From assembly GCA_944472135.2 (NCBI GenBank), contig OX235262.1:168763509-168827508 (forward strand): 64,000 nucleotides of DNA, given 5' to 3'. The notes under the pieces were generated by a model, which ran no database searches, had not been told where the DNA came from, and worked only from the letters and a program-made list of their open reading frames with translations. The stretch is from Trichobilharzia regenti. Taxonomy: Eukaryota > Platyhelminthes > Trematoda > Strigeidida > Schistosomatidae. The position numbers and the translations under genes are program-made. Below are positions 42,740 through 54,214 of the stretch, piece after piece (within the stretch, counting starts at the first letter, position 1; each line of letters starts with the position of its first letter).

Positions 42740-43439
42740 TAGGTAAGGGGGTAGTCAGATTGTCAGAGAATAAGAATTTAGCTAAGGTAAGAATGTTTGA
42801 CCCCGAGAAGATAAGTAATTTAGAAAATAGCTCAGCAATTGCAGTGCATGCATTAACACACAACCACACAATAGGGTTGTGGAGGGAGGAAATTCTAAAA
42901 AGTAATCTAAGTAGGTGAAGAGAGAGGTTGATTACTGAATCCTTGTTCCATATCTAATAAACAATCTAATATGGAATCACTTACTACCACACTGCCCAAG
43001 TCTTACACATACATTAATATGACTTATGGTCTTCGTGTACGAAGACTTATCAATAAACCCACTCGACTTTCGGAAACTGAAGCAAGATATGAAAATCATC
43101 GTATTTTCAACATTCGATGCTTGAAAAATCAAATGAATCCTTGTTCATCGAGTCTACACCCAACACATGCAATAGGAACGACTCATCACTCATACCTGAA
43201 ATATGGAAAATACTATCACCAATCAAATCGAGTGAAAAACAGTGGAAGTATATAAATGAAGTTAGGAAGTCGTGTAATTACCTCGATATGATTATGAGCA
43301 ATAAACTGTGCTCGAAACGTCATCAGTAAACATTACTGTATAACGCTGTGAGACTTTATCAAATCAAAATTTACCCATGAGGTGTGAGATTAAATCTGAA
43401 GATTATGTCGTCAAATGAAGGAAAGAAAAGAGACATCGA

Positions 43440-43865
43440 ATTACCAGAGTAGGGGAAATGTAATGACCGCTACTTTCTGAACACAAAAATCTGGTTTCAA
43501 ATGTTTGATAGAAATGGCTTTGGCAAACCTGAGGAGAATCGAGCTCCTTTGTCTATTAATAATTTTACAGGATTTCGCAATTTCCACCTCATGACCCATA
43601 TCGAGGAGATGACTGGTAATAGCGCTATTATAAGAGTTTGTTCTTTTGAGACGTAGGCTTTTGCACACATTTTCTAAAAATCGGAGATATGCGCTCCTTT
43701 CTGTTCTCCCAATGTAACTGCTGCCGCGGACACGTAAATTTGAATACGCATTTGGAGTTAACATGACAAGAGTGTCTGTCAACTTTTGACTGCACCAAAG
43801 AACATGTTGTTCGATGGATGGGAACCAACTTAGCTGCAGGATAGGCTCCGTCTATTGACATGCTA
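43440..43865 (-). pseudogene. Penelope-like element fragment (GIY-YIG to C-terminus)
   Basis: The minus strand encodes FKFTCPRQQLHWENRKER (GIY-YIG with one frameshift; the other frame has SSYIGRTERSAYLRF), SAITSHLLDMGHEVEIAKSC and the C-terminus HLKPDFCVQKVAVITFPLLW. The open part 43441-43782 is 113 codons. It is the same subfamily as 895-1330 and 27788-28045. Confidence 0.75.
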
Positions 43866-44178
43866 TCTCTAGCTGAATTCCTGCATTAACCTAATACAAC
43901 CTATCGTGGATATGTGAAAATACCAAAAAATCATTGCCGGTGGAATGGGGAAATCTCGCAGTATTCAAAACAACCAATTATTCTTTGCATTTTATAAACG
44001 AAAAGAAGTTAACACTACATCTTGAAGGATCCCCACACTTCAGTGATGAGACTGTCGAATTTCCTAGACTGAGATAAATGTCATCATACAATCTTTATTT
44101 TGCACATCTGATACACACTCAGTAATGTTGCTTGTATTCCGATATGGGTGACTATTCCACCCGTTTAAACACTTATAC
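43866..44178. other. no recognised feature
   Basis: No gene or known repeat is seen. Confidence 0.4.
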
Positions 44179-44522
44179 TGTGGTGAGAGCTGTCTTCTAG
44201 CCAAATTGGGAGAGAGCAATTCACGTCAATGTTTAGGTCCCAAATCTTGTTCATGAGAAAAAAAACAAGATCAAAGACTAACTCAACAACCAATAACAGC
44301 AGACTTTGCATGGGCGGGTAAGATTCGCAGTTATATGATCTGACCTTCAAAGAAACGGCCACAAAGAGATGACAGGATAGCTTCCAGCGAGAACACAACC
44401 AATCAGAAGACGCTGTTTCTCTGCTAATAATTACGAATAATAATGTAAATAAAAACATATAAATGCCTCTTGATTTCCTCAATAAACTATCTGTTGCCTG
44501 GCCCTTGTCTTCTGTTATTACA
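44179..44522 (+). mobile_element. solo LTR with 4-bp target duplication ATAC
   Basis: The 344-bp unit begins TGTGGTGAGAGCTG and ends CTTCTGTTATTACA. ATAC flanks it at 44175-44178 and 44523-44526. CAATAAACT shortly before the end is a poly(A) signal in the expected place. It is the same family as 40317-40624. A 4-bp duplication fits Ty3/gypsy or a related LTR family. Confidence 0.8.
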
Positions 44523-45089
44523 ATACTATTGATGGTATCAGACATTTTGCTAGGTTATTCAGATACGTCGGAATAAATGCGTCTAAACTCTAGTTTACTC
44601 ATAATCACTTTTTTTGAATGGCTTGGTAAAATAGCTTACACACTCAGTCCGGTTAAACCAGACACTTATCATAAGCTGACATTTTTGTACATTTACGTAG
44701 AAAATGAATACCATAGCCATAATACTAACACCTGATTAGCCATACACCTAGCGCATGACTCATTAATTTGTTTACATTTTAATTATCGATTCTAATGGTC
44801 ACGCCTTTATCAAAGTCACATAGAAGGTGAAAATAAACAATTATAAAAAACAACAACACTGTCTTGTAAACAGCCTTTCTGAATTCCAAGATTATATTGT
44901 TTACCGTAGAATTTTGAAAACAACTACCACACATATGTGTTTGCATTTTACTGGATTACATGCATACAGTCACTAATTCCGGTTTAGAAATCAATATTTA
45001 CTTCGGTAGTATCCCTTTACATTTGATTTTTTCGCATTTTATCTCTGAATTCCATCGATGCCTTCGTTAATAGGTGTAAGGTAAACTGG
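44523..45089. other. no recognised feature
   Basis: No gene or known repeat is seen between the solo LTR and the RTE copy. Confidence 0.4.
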
Positions 45090-46895
45090 AGTGGGTATGA
45101 GCACTGAGAAAGACATATTTGATGCAGGAATACTCTGTACAAGCTCCAGTGGAATCCTAAATGGAAGGGACGAGTTGAGCATGGATCCGGGTGTGACCGA
45201 AAGGAGATCCTGTAAGGAGGAGGTGATGGCTTATAGGCATTTTATCATGGAACCACAACAAGGGGAAGCAGAACTACCAGTGGATATCAATCCTCCGACG
45301 AGAACCGAAATCCGGAAGGTTATAAAAATCCTAAAAACTGGAAAAGCAGCAGAATCAGACGGAATCCCAGCAGAAGCATTGAAAATGAACCCAGAGACAT
45401 GAGCCATCGGACTTGATGACACCACACGTCTGTGGAAAGAGAGCAAGGTACCTGCGGATTGGAAGAAAGGCTACTTATTCAAACTGCCAAAGAAAGAAGA
45501 CTCAAGTCAATGCAAGAACTGGCGCGGCACTATGCTCCTGTTCACCCCAAGCAAAATACTAAGCCGCATTATCCTGGAGATAATCAAGCACGTTCTGGGT
45601 GAAAAATTTCAACCGGAACAGGCTGGGTTCAGGAGGAACAAGTCATGCATCGATCAAATCGCAACGCTACGGATCACCATCATTGAACAGAGCTTGGAAC
45701 AGCAATCACCTCTCTATCTCAACTTCATCGACTTTGAAAACACTTTCAGCAGACAGCACCGGTCGAGGGGTGATTTGGAAACTACTTCGCTACTATGGGG
45801 TGCCGCCAACAGTTAAACATCTCATCCAACAGTTGTACTACAGTGCTGCATGCCAAGTAATCCACAACAGGATGCTCATGGAATCCTTCGAAGTGAAGAC
45901 GGGGGTAAGACAAGATGGTTGCTTACTATCGCCAATGATTTTCCTGATGATTGCGGTAGACTGAATTATGTGACGGACAGTCGGCAACGAGGAAACAGGC
46001 ATAAAATGGATGCACTCAAAAAAAATTGTAGGATCTGGAATTCGCCGATGATATGTGTCTGATTTCCCACAAACTGGAAGATATGCAAGTGAAAAGCAAC
46101 AAATTCGCAGAAGAAGTATCCAGAGAAGATAGAACTTCAGGTGAACATAGAGAAAACAGAAGTGACGATGAAGATTCCTGGCTAAAGGCAACAGCAACAG
46201 GCAATAATCAGCATAAATGGGAGAAGTCTGAGGAAGCAGTCTCCCTTACCTACCTACCTGGAAAGCATCATTTCAACTATGGGCGGAACTGACGAGGATA
46301 TCAAAGCGAGGATCATCGGGAAAGCAAGGCAAGCTTTAATTACTCCCAAGTTTGTATGGAGATCAACAGCACTCGGCATCAAAAATTAGGTCCATATTTT
46401 CAACTCCAATGTGAATTCAGTGAGTGCTACTATACGGATCAGAGACATAGCGCCGCGTCACGGAGGGCACTTCGAACAAACTACAGACTTTCATAAACAG
46501 CTGTCTTCGATGAATAATCAAGATTAGATGGCCGGCCAGAAAAGATAACCAACACAGGGATTTATGACAATGAGAAAACTAACCCAACAGGAACTGACTG
46601 TGCAACAAATATGCAGGAAGAAATGGAAGTGGATTGGCCATACTCTGAGAAAACTATCAAGTGATATCACATACCAGGCTCTCTCTCTAGTGGAACCTGA
46701 ATGGGAAACAGCGAATTGATCGCCAGTGCAAGGGTGACACGGAGGAGTTCATGTGAAGAGGAGATAAAAGCATGTGGGTAGACGTGGAGACAGGTGAAAA
46801 CACTGGCAGAGAATCAAACTCAATGGAGATGTGCACCTGAATCCCCATATTACTCTAAGAACTATAGGAATCAATAATAATAATAATAATAATAA
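45090..46895 (+). pseudogene. RTE-type (SR2-like) retrotransposon, RT domain to 3' end
   Basis: RT motifs in order: INPPTRTEIRKVIKILKTGK and SDGIPAEALKMNP, QAGFRRNKSCIDQIATLRI, SPLYLNFIDFENTFS (box A, usually DFEKAFD), YYGVPPTVKHLIQQLYY, FEVKTGVRQDGCLLSPMIF (box B with an extra residue or frame shift), FADDMCLISHKLEDMQ (FADD catalytic box) and VSLTYLPGKHHFNYGRN. The 3' end has an (AATA)n tail at about 46866-46895. Frameshifts near 45400, 45760 and 45960 inactivate it. The endonuclease domain is lost. It is the longest RTE copy in the window. Confidence 0.85.
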
Positions 46896-47226
46896 AGGAA
46901 ACTGCAGAGAAACGGAGATATACTACTGAAGCCCTTTATTCAACTCATGAACTAAGCTATTTGTTCATTTTCAAATGAAATAATGATTCAATTTTCCATT
47001 CAACTTCGTCTCAGGAATCAGAAATCGTCAAAAAGGTAGAACAAAATAGCCATCAAGTTTACTTTAGATGGTAAAATCTAATGAGATCCTATTAGAGAAA
47101 AAAAAAATCAATGCAATGGTATCATCTTTTTCGCTGAATTTTCTGTTTTCCGGTATGTATTACAAGCTTCAAATGTATAAACACGCATATGTTTTCTAAA
47201 ACTGTCCATCAACTAGTTGAAATTTG

Positions 47227-47275
<49 letters not shown>

Positions 47276-47814
47276 GCCCAAAACAATTGGAATTCAAAAA
47301 AGTGAATAGTTTTCATACTAGTTGTTTCATTGTTGAAAGTCATGAGAATGAAAATAATAACAATAAACTAGTTAACATTTTGAATGTCCTTTAAAATAAA
47401 ATGAGAGCAAGATATTCATTTTTTCGTAGATGAAAGTTAAAAAACATTGTTGGATGTCAGTCAGTTGATTGGAAGTTATAAACAGAAGGTTGATTTTTCG
47501 TATCACAGTTAGTACTCTTCAGAATGGCGTAAATTCTAATTCAGTAATCCAAACGAATACAGCTCAGGTAAGGCTTTTATCTACAATCTAATGCGAAGAA
47601 TACTCGAATATCCTGGAGAGCATTAGATCCCATGAAACGATAGTTATATGATGGCATGCACGGATAATTGGTATAAAAACATAGTCTGTGGGTTTCTGAT
47701 ATTTATCATGAAACATCGGAATAAATCCAATGATGGTATGGAGTGATTTAACCTTAGAATATAATTGATTCAAAATCAAAGATCAGATTCCACTAGATAG
47801 GTTATTACACTTTC
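46896..47814. other. no recognised gene; contains (TA)n at 47229-47273
   Basis: Apart from a TA array of about 22 units, no feature can be supported. Confidence 0.5.
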
Positions 47815-48310
47815 ATATGATAAAGTTTTGGTTGGAGGATTTCATCATGAGCTGATATCAGTCAGAGAACCATTGAAAAACCTGCGAGTACTGGACAGCT
47901 GTTCAACTTTAGTTTGGGAATGTCCATCAGTATGCACCTATCGAGGCTCAGACCCAGGACCTACTGGTTACAAAGGTAGCTAGGTCGTAGACCATTAAAA
48001 CACTGGGACCCGATCCCATGGCCAGCTCATGAATTCTAACTTCTGCCAATTCATGATATAGCGCAACCACTTCTCAGTGTCTTCTTCGGTGAGCCACTGC
48101 CTCACCTTCAACCTGCTGCACCCTTCTAGTCACGGCTTCCCACTAGAACCTCAGGTTATCTGTCTGAATATGGAAATTCGCTAGTGAGCATCGGATCAAT
48201 TTTTCAAGTACTGGCTTTGTAGGGATTTTGTTTGATTGGTTGGAAGATTTCACTGATATCAGCTCATGATGAAATCCCCCAACTAATCAAAGAAAATCCC
48301 TATAAAAAAA
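47815..48310 (-). repeat. Sm-alpha-like SINE, full unit plus inverted scrap
   Basis: The unit spans 47815-48215, with a hammerhead remnant at 47885-47937 (CTGATGGA and TTGAACAG, both core parts changed) and a tRNA-like part with GTGTTTTAATGGTCTACGAC. From 48215 the tail sequence repeats ('gattggttggaagatttcac') and then appears inverted ('gatgaaatcccccaactaat'), a small terminal palindrome. Confidence 0.7.
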
Positions 48311-48432
48311 CCCGTATTTGGTGAAGTTTCTTTAAAGATTTTGAAGTCTCGTATGTATGTGTCTCATATTGTGCTGAAGAGCATTTTGTCACAACAGCTG
48401 TATAACTTGCATTTCAGTGTTATCACACGACC

Positions 48433-48656
48433 ATAGTCAGTTAGTAGTGTAATGGTAGAATGCTCACCAGTCACTTCTCATGTAGTCCGGGTACAATTTC
48501 CCGCCTGCTGTTTCCTAAACCTCGTTTAGCTGGTTTAAGTAAATCCGATAATGAAGGGGAGGAAGGTAGAATTTAAGGTTAGCCATCCCACTCTGCGGAA
48601 GTGCAGCTTGAATGATTCATTGGACTACCTGAATTTCCAGTCAACACAATGCATGC
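48433..48656 (+). repeat. tRNA-derived SINE (class 2), diverged
   Basis: The head TTAGTAGTGTAATGGTAGAATG, a poor box B (GGGTACAATTTCCCG) and the body with 'gataatgaaggggaggaagg' can be recognised. Its 3' side meets the target duplication of the PLE at 48657. Confidence 0.6.
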
Positions 48657-50326
48657 AATTTTAACTGTGATAGAGAAGATTTGTAGCTCAGGTGGATAAT
48701 TTTGATGTGGTTTTGTTCTCTGAGCTGGATAGTTAGTTTGCGAAGCTTTCATCACCTTACTGGGTGACATCTTCAGCGCATACTTCAAATTGAAGTGAGC
48801 TTTTAGGTTTCTCCACGAGTTTATTAATCATTCCTCCTGGTGACCTTGGACGTGATTGGTTGTTTATGTATGTTTTCACACCTTCTAGGTTACTTGTGTT
48901 GGAACTGATTGTTTCTGTGACTTGAACTTTGGCCAATCGTGTGTGAAGTTTCTTTCTTATTGGTTGATAAATTTTGTCTATCTCGATGTGTCTATTGATT
49001 GATGATTCACTGGAATGCCAAGCTTCTAAAAATTCTCTAGCATTCTTGTTATTTCCTTTGTCTAATATTTGAACGTTGTCCCAGTCGAATTGATGTCCGT
49101 GGTTGTCTGTGTGTAGTGAAATGAGGGAGTGTATATCATGTCTTTTGACGGCTAGCTTATGTTCGTGGATACGAAGACGAAGGGGACGTCCACTTTGGCC
49201 AATGTAGTGTTTTTCACAGTTGTTACAGTTTATTTTGTAGATGATGTTGGTTTTGTCTTCTTTTGCTGTTGAGTCTTTTGGTTGACATAGAATTGAGTGC
49301 AGCGACTTTGTTGGTTTGTGTACGACGTCAATTCCTAAAGGTTTGAAGAGTCTTTTAGTGATTTCTGAGATATCCTTTATATATGGTAAGGCGATTTTCT
49401 TTGTGTTTTCCTTGGTGGCTTTTGTTTTGGTAGGTTGGCTTGGGGGTATATGTCTCTTGATGAAATTCCGGGGATATCCATTCTTTTGGAAGACGTCCAT
49501 GAGATACTTTTCTTCAATTTTTCTTAAGGTGGGAGTGCTGCAGTGAGTCCTTGCTCTCTTGAATAGTGTTTGTATGCAGTTCCTTTTGTGTGCTATTGGG
49601 TTGTTGCTGTTGTAATTCAGTATTTGGTCTGTGTGAGTTGATTTCCTATAAACTTGAGTTTCTAATTCTCCTGTAGTTGTTCGCCTGACTAAGACGTCCA
49701 AAAATGGTATTTTGTTCTCGGATTCCTCTTCTCTTGTGAATTTGATGTCGTTGAAGACGTTGTTTATTAAGTTGTGAGTTTTGTCTAATTCGTTTCTTTT
49801 GATTATTACAAATGTGTCGTCGACGTAGCGTATCCAAATCTTGGGTTTGATCTTTGGTAGAATTATGTTTTCGAGTCTTTGCATCACTGCTTCTGCAATC
49901 AAACCTGATATTGGCGATCCCATGGGTGTTCCTTTGACTTGTTCATATATTTGGCCGTTGAATTGGAAGTATGTTGTTAGGCATAGATTTATGCATTCCA
50001 TCCAGCTTGTGTGTTGCATTTTTGATTGTTGTGGAAGTTGTTCGTCGTTGCTAAGTAATTGCTCCATGGTTTCTTTTGCTAGTTTTTGTCCGATAGAGGT
50101 ATATAATGCTGTCACGTCGAAGGATACCATTATTTCTTGTTCATCTATTTGGATGTCTCTGATTTTCTCTAGGAATTGGATAGCAGAGTTAATAAACTCG
50201 TGGAGAAACTTAAAAGCTCACTTCAATTTGAAGTATGCGCTGAAGATGTCACCCAGTAAGGTGATGAAAGCTTCGCAAACTAACTATCCAGCTCAGAGAA
50301 CAAAACCACATCAAAATTTTAACTGT
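48657..50326 (-). mobile_element. Penelope-like element with inverted arm and 12-bp target duplication
   Basis: AATTTTAACTGT occurs at 48657-48668 and again at 50315-50326. Between lie the 3' arm (about 48699-48829), the coding region and an inverted copy of the 3' arm (50186-50314). Both arms contain CTGAAGATGTCACCCAGTAA, GGTGATGAAAGCTTCG, a hammerhead-like core. Full-length PLEs have more 5' sequence, so the copy is 5'-truncated. Confidence 0.85.
48757..50186 (-). CDS. Penelope-like reverse transcriptase with GIY-YIG endonuclease, 5'-truncated
   Basis: This is an open frame of about 476 codons without internal stops. From the Met at 50130 (residue 1): VSFDVTALYTSI (2-13, RT box A with the catalytic Asp5), GTPMGSPISG (67-76), RYVDDTF (101-107, catalytic Asp104 and Asp105), KIPFLDVLV and YRKSTHTDQILNYNSNNP, a basic linker, then NIIYKINCNNCEKHYIGQ (GIY-YIG, about 300-317), GRPLRLRIHEH and the C-terminus. 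PLEs use the GIY-YIG nuclease to nick DNA and the RT to copy their RNA there. Codons upstream of the Met (FLEKIRDIQIDEQEI) are still PLE protein, so the natural start is lost. It is the best preserved PLE in the window and may be young, but it is probably unable to move without its N-terminal part. Confidence 0.85.
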
Positions 50327-50814
50327 TTCTCTTTCCTCTAATCATTCAGTTATGTCCTTAGGTTGCCAGATGTGTCCACGCACATTTCTAAAAACGGTTT
50401 TCAGCCTACTAGTTCGCACATCTTGGCGACAAAAGAAAACAAACAGCGTTGCATCACATAAGGTAATTTAAATTGCTATTTCACTTGAAAAGACTAAATG
50501 AAAAGAAAATACTGTACAGCAAACAACACTAAAAGTTCTGAATATTGCGTAAATTGTTATTGCTCTTTTAAAAAATAATAAAAATAGCTTTATTATGAAC
50601 TGTGTTAATAATAATGCACAGAATTTTCATCAGAAATTATTGCATAATAGCTCCTCTTTCTTCAGCATATTCAAGTAAAATAATAACTAGCAGTAAATTG
50701 CTTGATACATTGCTATCTAACCTGAGGTAATAACTAATTCCTTATTATATTTCTTGTTTTTTACCCGAAGACATAATAATAACCATAAAACTGAAAATCC
50801 CCATTGAGTCATAG
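50327..50814. other. no clear feature; possible CR1-like 3' tail
   Basis: At about 50570-50600 the minus-strand sequence TAATAAAGCTATTTTTATTA recalls the CR1-like 3' end. Nothing else is seen. Confidence 0.35.
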
Positions 50815-51111
50815 AAAAGAAGAGGGGTTCAGCTAAGAGTTCGTCTTTTCGGCGATATCATTCTAAGACTGTATAATCGAATATATATATATGCATATAT
50901 ATATATATATTGATGTGTTTGTGTTCTCTGAGCTGGATAGTTAATTTGCGAAGCTTTCATTGCCCTAATAAGCGACATCTTCAGCGCATCCTTGAATTTG
51001 AAGTGAGCTTTTAGATTTCTCTACGAGTTTATTAATAACCTCTCCTGGTGACCTTGGGCGTGATTCGTTGTTTTTGTGTGTTTTCCTACCTTCTAGGTTA
51101 CTTGTGTACAA

Positions 51112-51112
<1 letters not shown>
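50815..51112 (-). mobile_element. PLE terminal fragments
   Basis: The part at 50815-50890 has the 'ttttcggcgatatcattct' end seen at 29225 and 56750. The part at 50905-51110 matches the 3' arm of the PLE at 48657-50326 ('gtgttctctgagctggatag', 'cttcagcgcatccttgaatt'). Coding sequence is limited to the last few codons. Confidence 0.65.

Positions 51113-51113
<1 letters not shown>

Positions 51114-51180
<67 letters not shown>
51114..51180. repeat. (TA)n microsatellite, about 33 units
   Basis: An uninterrupted TA run between a PLE end and a SINE. Confidence 0.95.
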
Positions 51181-51181
<1 letters not shown>

Positions 51182-51185
<4 letters not shown>

Positions 51186-51600
51186 TGGACACTAGTAACT
51201 AGTGTGATGTGTCTAGTCCTTTCTTTGGTGCAGATTTATTTCGGGTTCGAATCTCCAACATCCAGTGTCAACAATTCAAAGTGCACCGTGATGGTGAGCT
51301 ACCTAGAATGGTGGCTACATTGCAAACCTGACTGACTGAATTCAGTGTGCACAAAACTGCGGACTAGACACATCACACTAGTCACTACTGTACAATCAAA
51401 GTATCCAATACAGTCCTAGAGGAGGTCGATCGCGAGCCCAAATAGCTCAATGGTAACGTCTCTGACTGCAGGCGGCACTGGGTGTCACGGGTTTGAATCT
51501 CAGAAGGGACATCAGTTCCTTGAAGGTTTCAGATACGCCTTGATGATGACGAGTGCCAACTAGCACGAGACGTGGGACCTAGGCTTCCTGCCGATTTTTC
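51182..51600 (+). repeat. tRNA-derived SINE (class 3), about one and a half units
   Basis: A first partial unit (51182-51420) holds a box B (GGGTTCGAATCTC) and the body 'gtgcaccgtgatggtgagct', with inverted ends 'ctagtgtgatgtgtctagtc' and 'gactagacacatcacactag'. A second (51420-51600) begins AATAGCTCAATGGTAACGTC with box B GGGTTTGAATCTC. It is the same family as 22590-22975. Confidence 0.65.
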
Positions 51601-52550
51601 ATTACAATTGGAAATTTCTTGTACATAGAAAATTACGTAATGGCAAGAGCGTTAATCGAGTAGAAACTAAGATAACATTAAGTAAGTAAGCTGAATGACG
51701 TAATCTAATTGACGGGGTTGAGTAAAACTCAACTAGAATTTCAATGAGAGTCAAGTTAACAACAGCAGTAATAAGGGGTGGGGGAAAAACTTTATACAAT
51801 CATGAAACAAACCAACCAGAAAAAGACGAAACAAAAATTATGTATTTGATGTTAAGATAGGTCAGATTTACTGTAGATTTAATGGCTAAACAGACATCTA
51901 TGTGCAGAGTTCAGATTTCAAGGTGAAAATCGCCAATGCTTCTGCGGTTTGAAGAAGTGTGAATCATACTCTTTTAGAAAGATCCCCACGTATTCTGTAG
52001 ATGATTTTGAAGTCAGTTAGTGGGTTCGATTGGTGTTCAGATTCAGTTACGTGTTCCATGATGCTGCTGTGGGAAGAACTTTATTCTCGTTTGTAAATCT
52101 ATGAGAGTAAGTGTTCGATGATAAGTTTGGATAGCAAAAGATGTGTACTGAAGACCTTCTTAGCTCCACAGGTGAATTGATGGATGCACATTGATGAGGT
52201 CAGAAGTGTTAGCTTTATCCCTCACGAATCACTGGTTTCATGGAGAAGGTTAGTCAGAGTTCACTCGCGAAGAAGGTTTTCTTCAGTGAGCAGGACAGGC
52301 AGTTTCTCAATATTTCTGCCGATAATTCTCCACTGAATTGTAGATTCAAGTAGAGATGCTTTTCAGGTGCAGAAACTGTGAGCGGTTTTGGTAGTTTGGG
52401 TTTCATAGATTTTGTGATGAAACGTTCTGGTTAGCCATTTTCTCTGACCAAAGTATATAATAATGGCTGAATTATTGAAGACCTCATTTAGTTTCATTTC
52501 TCAAGAAGCAGTTAATTGTACTAAAAATCTCACGGACAGTTATCTTATAT
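51600..52550 (-). pseudogene. Penelope-like element fragment
   Basis: The minus strand encodes RKWLTRTFHHKIYETQTTKT, a HLKSIST-like part, the region before GIY-YIG, and the 3' part up to 51600. It is an inverted homologue of the PLE at 56850-58065 (RKMANQNV against KWLARTFIHKIYET). Stops are frequent. Confidence 0.7.
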
Positions 52551-52654
52551 GTTGCCACCCGCAACTTTGCTGTTTCTCATACTTAATAGAAACTTTCGAA
52601 CTAGCAGGTTGCATACAATTCAGATACTTGCGTGAGTAGAAATATCTTAAGTTG

Positions 52655-52805
52655 GACAGTTGGAATAGTAAAGTTAGAGGAATGCACATATTTATCAAAC
52701 GGTGAAACTCCTCTTCAACAGGGTAAAAAGGAGAAATGGCTTGGCATACCGCCCTCAATTGCACACCTGACAGATGGATTTCAATCAACAGTTAGCACTG
52801 AACAT
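52655..52805 (+). other. candidate exon of unknown gene
   Basis: An open frame reading KLEECTYLSNGETPLQQGKK, then IAHLTDGFQSTVSTEH ends at a donor-like CAT|GTAAGC (52806). The upstream border (TTGGACAG, 52660) is a weak acceptor. I recognise no family. It could be chance. Confidence 0.15.
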
Positions 52806-53249
52806 GTAAGCTGATTAACATCTCTAGATTTAATCGTAAAGTAAATTAATAACAACTACAGCTCTTTAATGGAGGAATATGTCAATGAGGAACTAAAAAT
52901 ATGGTGATTAATAAAAGTGACAGTTGTATATAGTTGGATAAACAAATGAACATATGGACTGAAGAGGTTAAAACTTAACTGAACTCTGTACTTAAAGACT
53001 ACTGGGCGGATAAAGACTACATATATGTATATACAGATAGGTAGACTACTGGTAAATAACATATTTTACTAATGTTAAGTATTGATCAATATCTACTTAT
53101 CAGACTTGAAGTTTGATCGATAAACAAAGTGGAAAGACACTGAATTTTAAGGTTATGCATTGGAGGTCACTCAGCATGAGTTTGCTAAAAAAGAATAATA
53201 AAGTGTTGATTATGTCCTATAACTTACAAGATCCTAAGTATCAATAACT

Positions 53250-54210
53250 TCTATTGATTTTTGATTTGGTTGATTGAATTGCCAAGTTTTCATTGACCAT
53301 CTAGACAACATCGTTGCAGCGCAAGCTTTAACGAGAAGTGAACTTTGAATTCTTCCTCCATGAATGATATACTTGTATCTTCTGACCACCTTTTGTGTGT
53401 CCTAATTGGTTGTTCATTGACATCCGTATTGATCATTTTTATTCACTTGGAATTTGAACTTTTTTGTCATGTGGCTTGTTTTTTTATTAGTTGGTAATTT
53501 TCGTCTGTGATAGTGATGTGTTTGTTAATTATTGATTCACCTGAGTATCAGGCTTCTGGGAATTCCCTGATAGTTTTGATGTTTACTCCGTTTTAAAATG
53601 TCTACATTCTCTTAATCAAATTGATGTCCATATTGATATGAAAGGATATATATCGTGTCTTTTCACAGCTAATTAATTAATACTCTTGGATTGTGATTCG
53701 ACGAAGACTCCCACTTTGACCAATTGCAGTGTTGATCACATTCTACGTAACTTATTTTGTAAATGGTATTGATGTGATCGTCTTTTGATAGTGGGTCCTT
53801 TGTTGTGAACATTGTGCTGAACGAAGTGATTGTGTGCCATGCCTATTTCAGAGATATTCTTCATATATGATGGAATGAATGTTCCTTTGGTTTTTGACGA
53901 CGGTTTCTTGTTGGTATTTTGATTTGGGTTTAAGCATTTTTTGAAGAAATTCTTTTTGTAGACTGTTAGTTGATATTTCTCTTCTGTTCTCTTCAGTAGT
54001 AGAGTGCTACAGTGTGTGGGTTATTGTCTTTATACAGTTGAGTACTTGATCTATATACTTGTGTTTCTAAATTCCCTGTGTTAGTTCTTTTGATTAAGAT
54101 ATCTAAGAATGAAATTTTGTTGTCTATTTCTTCTTCTCTTGTGAATTTAATGTCTTCAAATGTGTTGTTGATTAGTCTGTGGGTGTATTCTATGTAAACT
54201 TGATTTTCTT
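53250..54210 (-). pseudogene. Penelope-like element fragment related to 48657-50326
   Basis: The minus strand follows the same order as the PLE at 48757-50186: an RT C-terminal part with NKIPFLDILIKRTNTG-like sequence, a linker, a GIY-YIG region (53690-53760) and the C-terminal region, ending with the hammerhead-like arm at 53270-53345. It has many frameshifts. It is cut at 54210 by an RTE copy. Confidence 0.75.
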
Positions 54211-54214
54211 AGTA

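Larger units (their letters stand above)
41065..43400 (+). mobile_element. Penelope-like element with long inverted arms
   Basis: Left arm about 41065-41860 and right arm about 42690-43400 are inverted copies; both encode KSNESLFIESTPNTCNRNDS and end with a terminal motif (TTATGAGCAATAAACTGTGC, then TCGAAACGTC). The centre (41861-42690) is the single-copy RT end and linker. In the right arm the PLE runs in its normal direction, so the left arm is the inverted copy. A 100-bp hairpin (41489-41597) is inserted in the left arm only. Confidence 0.8.

Noticed and set aside
44523..44545. TGGTATCAGAC after the LTR as a primer binding site
   Set aside because: The 4-bp target duplication ATAC ends the LTR at 44522, so the sequence after 44526 is flanking DNA; the resemblance is chance.
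51048..51335. Open frames of Ile-Tyr repeats over TA arrays (also 22350-22532 and 56354-56536)
   Set aside because: Pure low-complexity translation of (TA)n.
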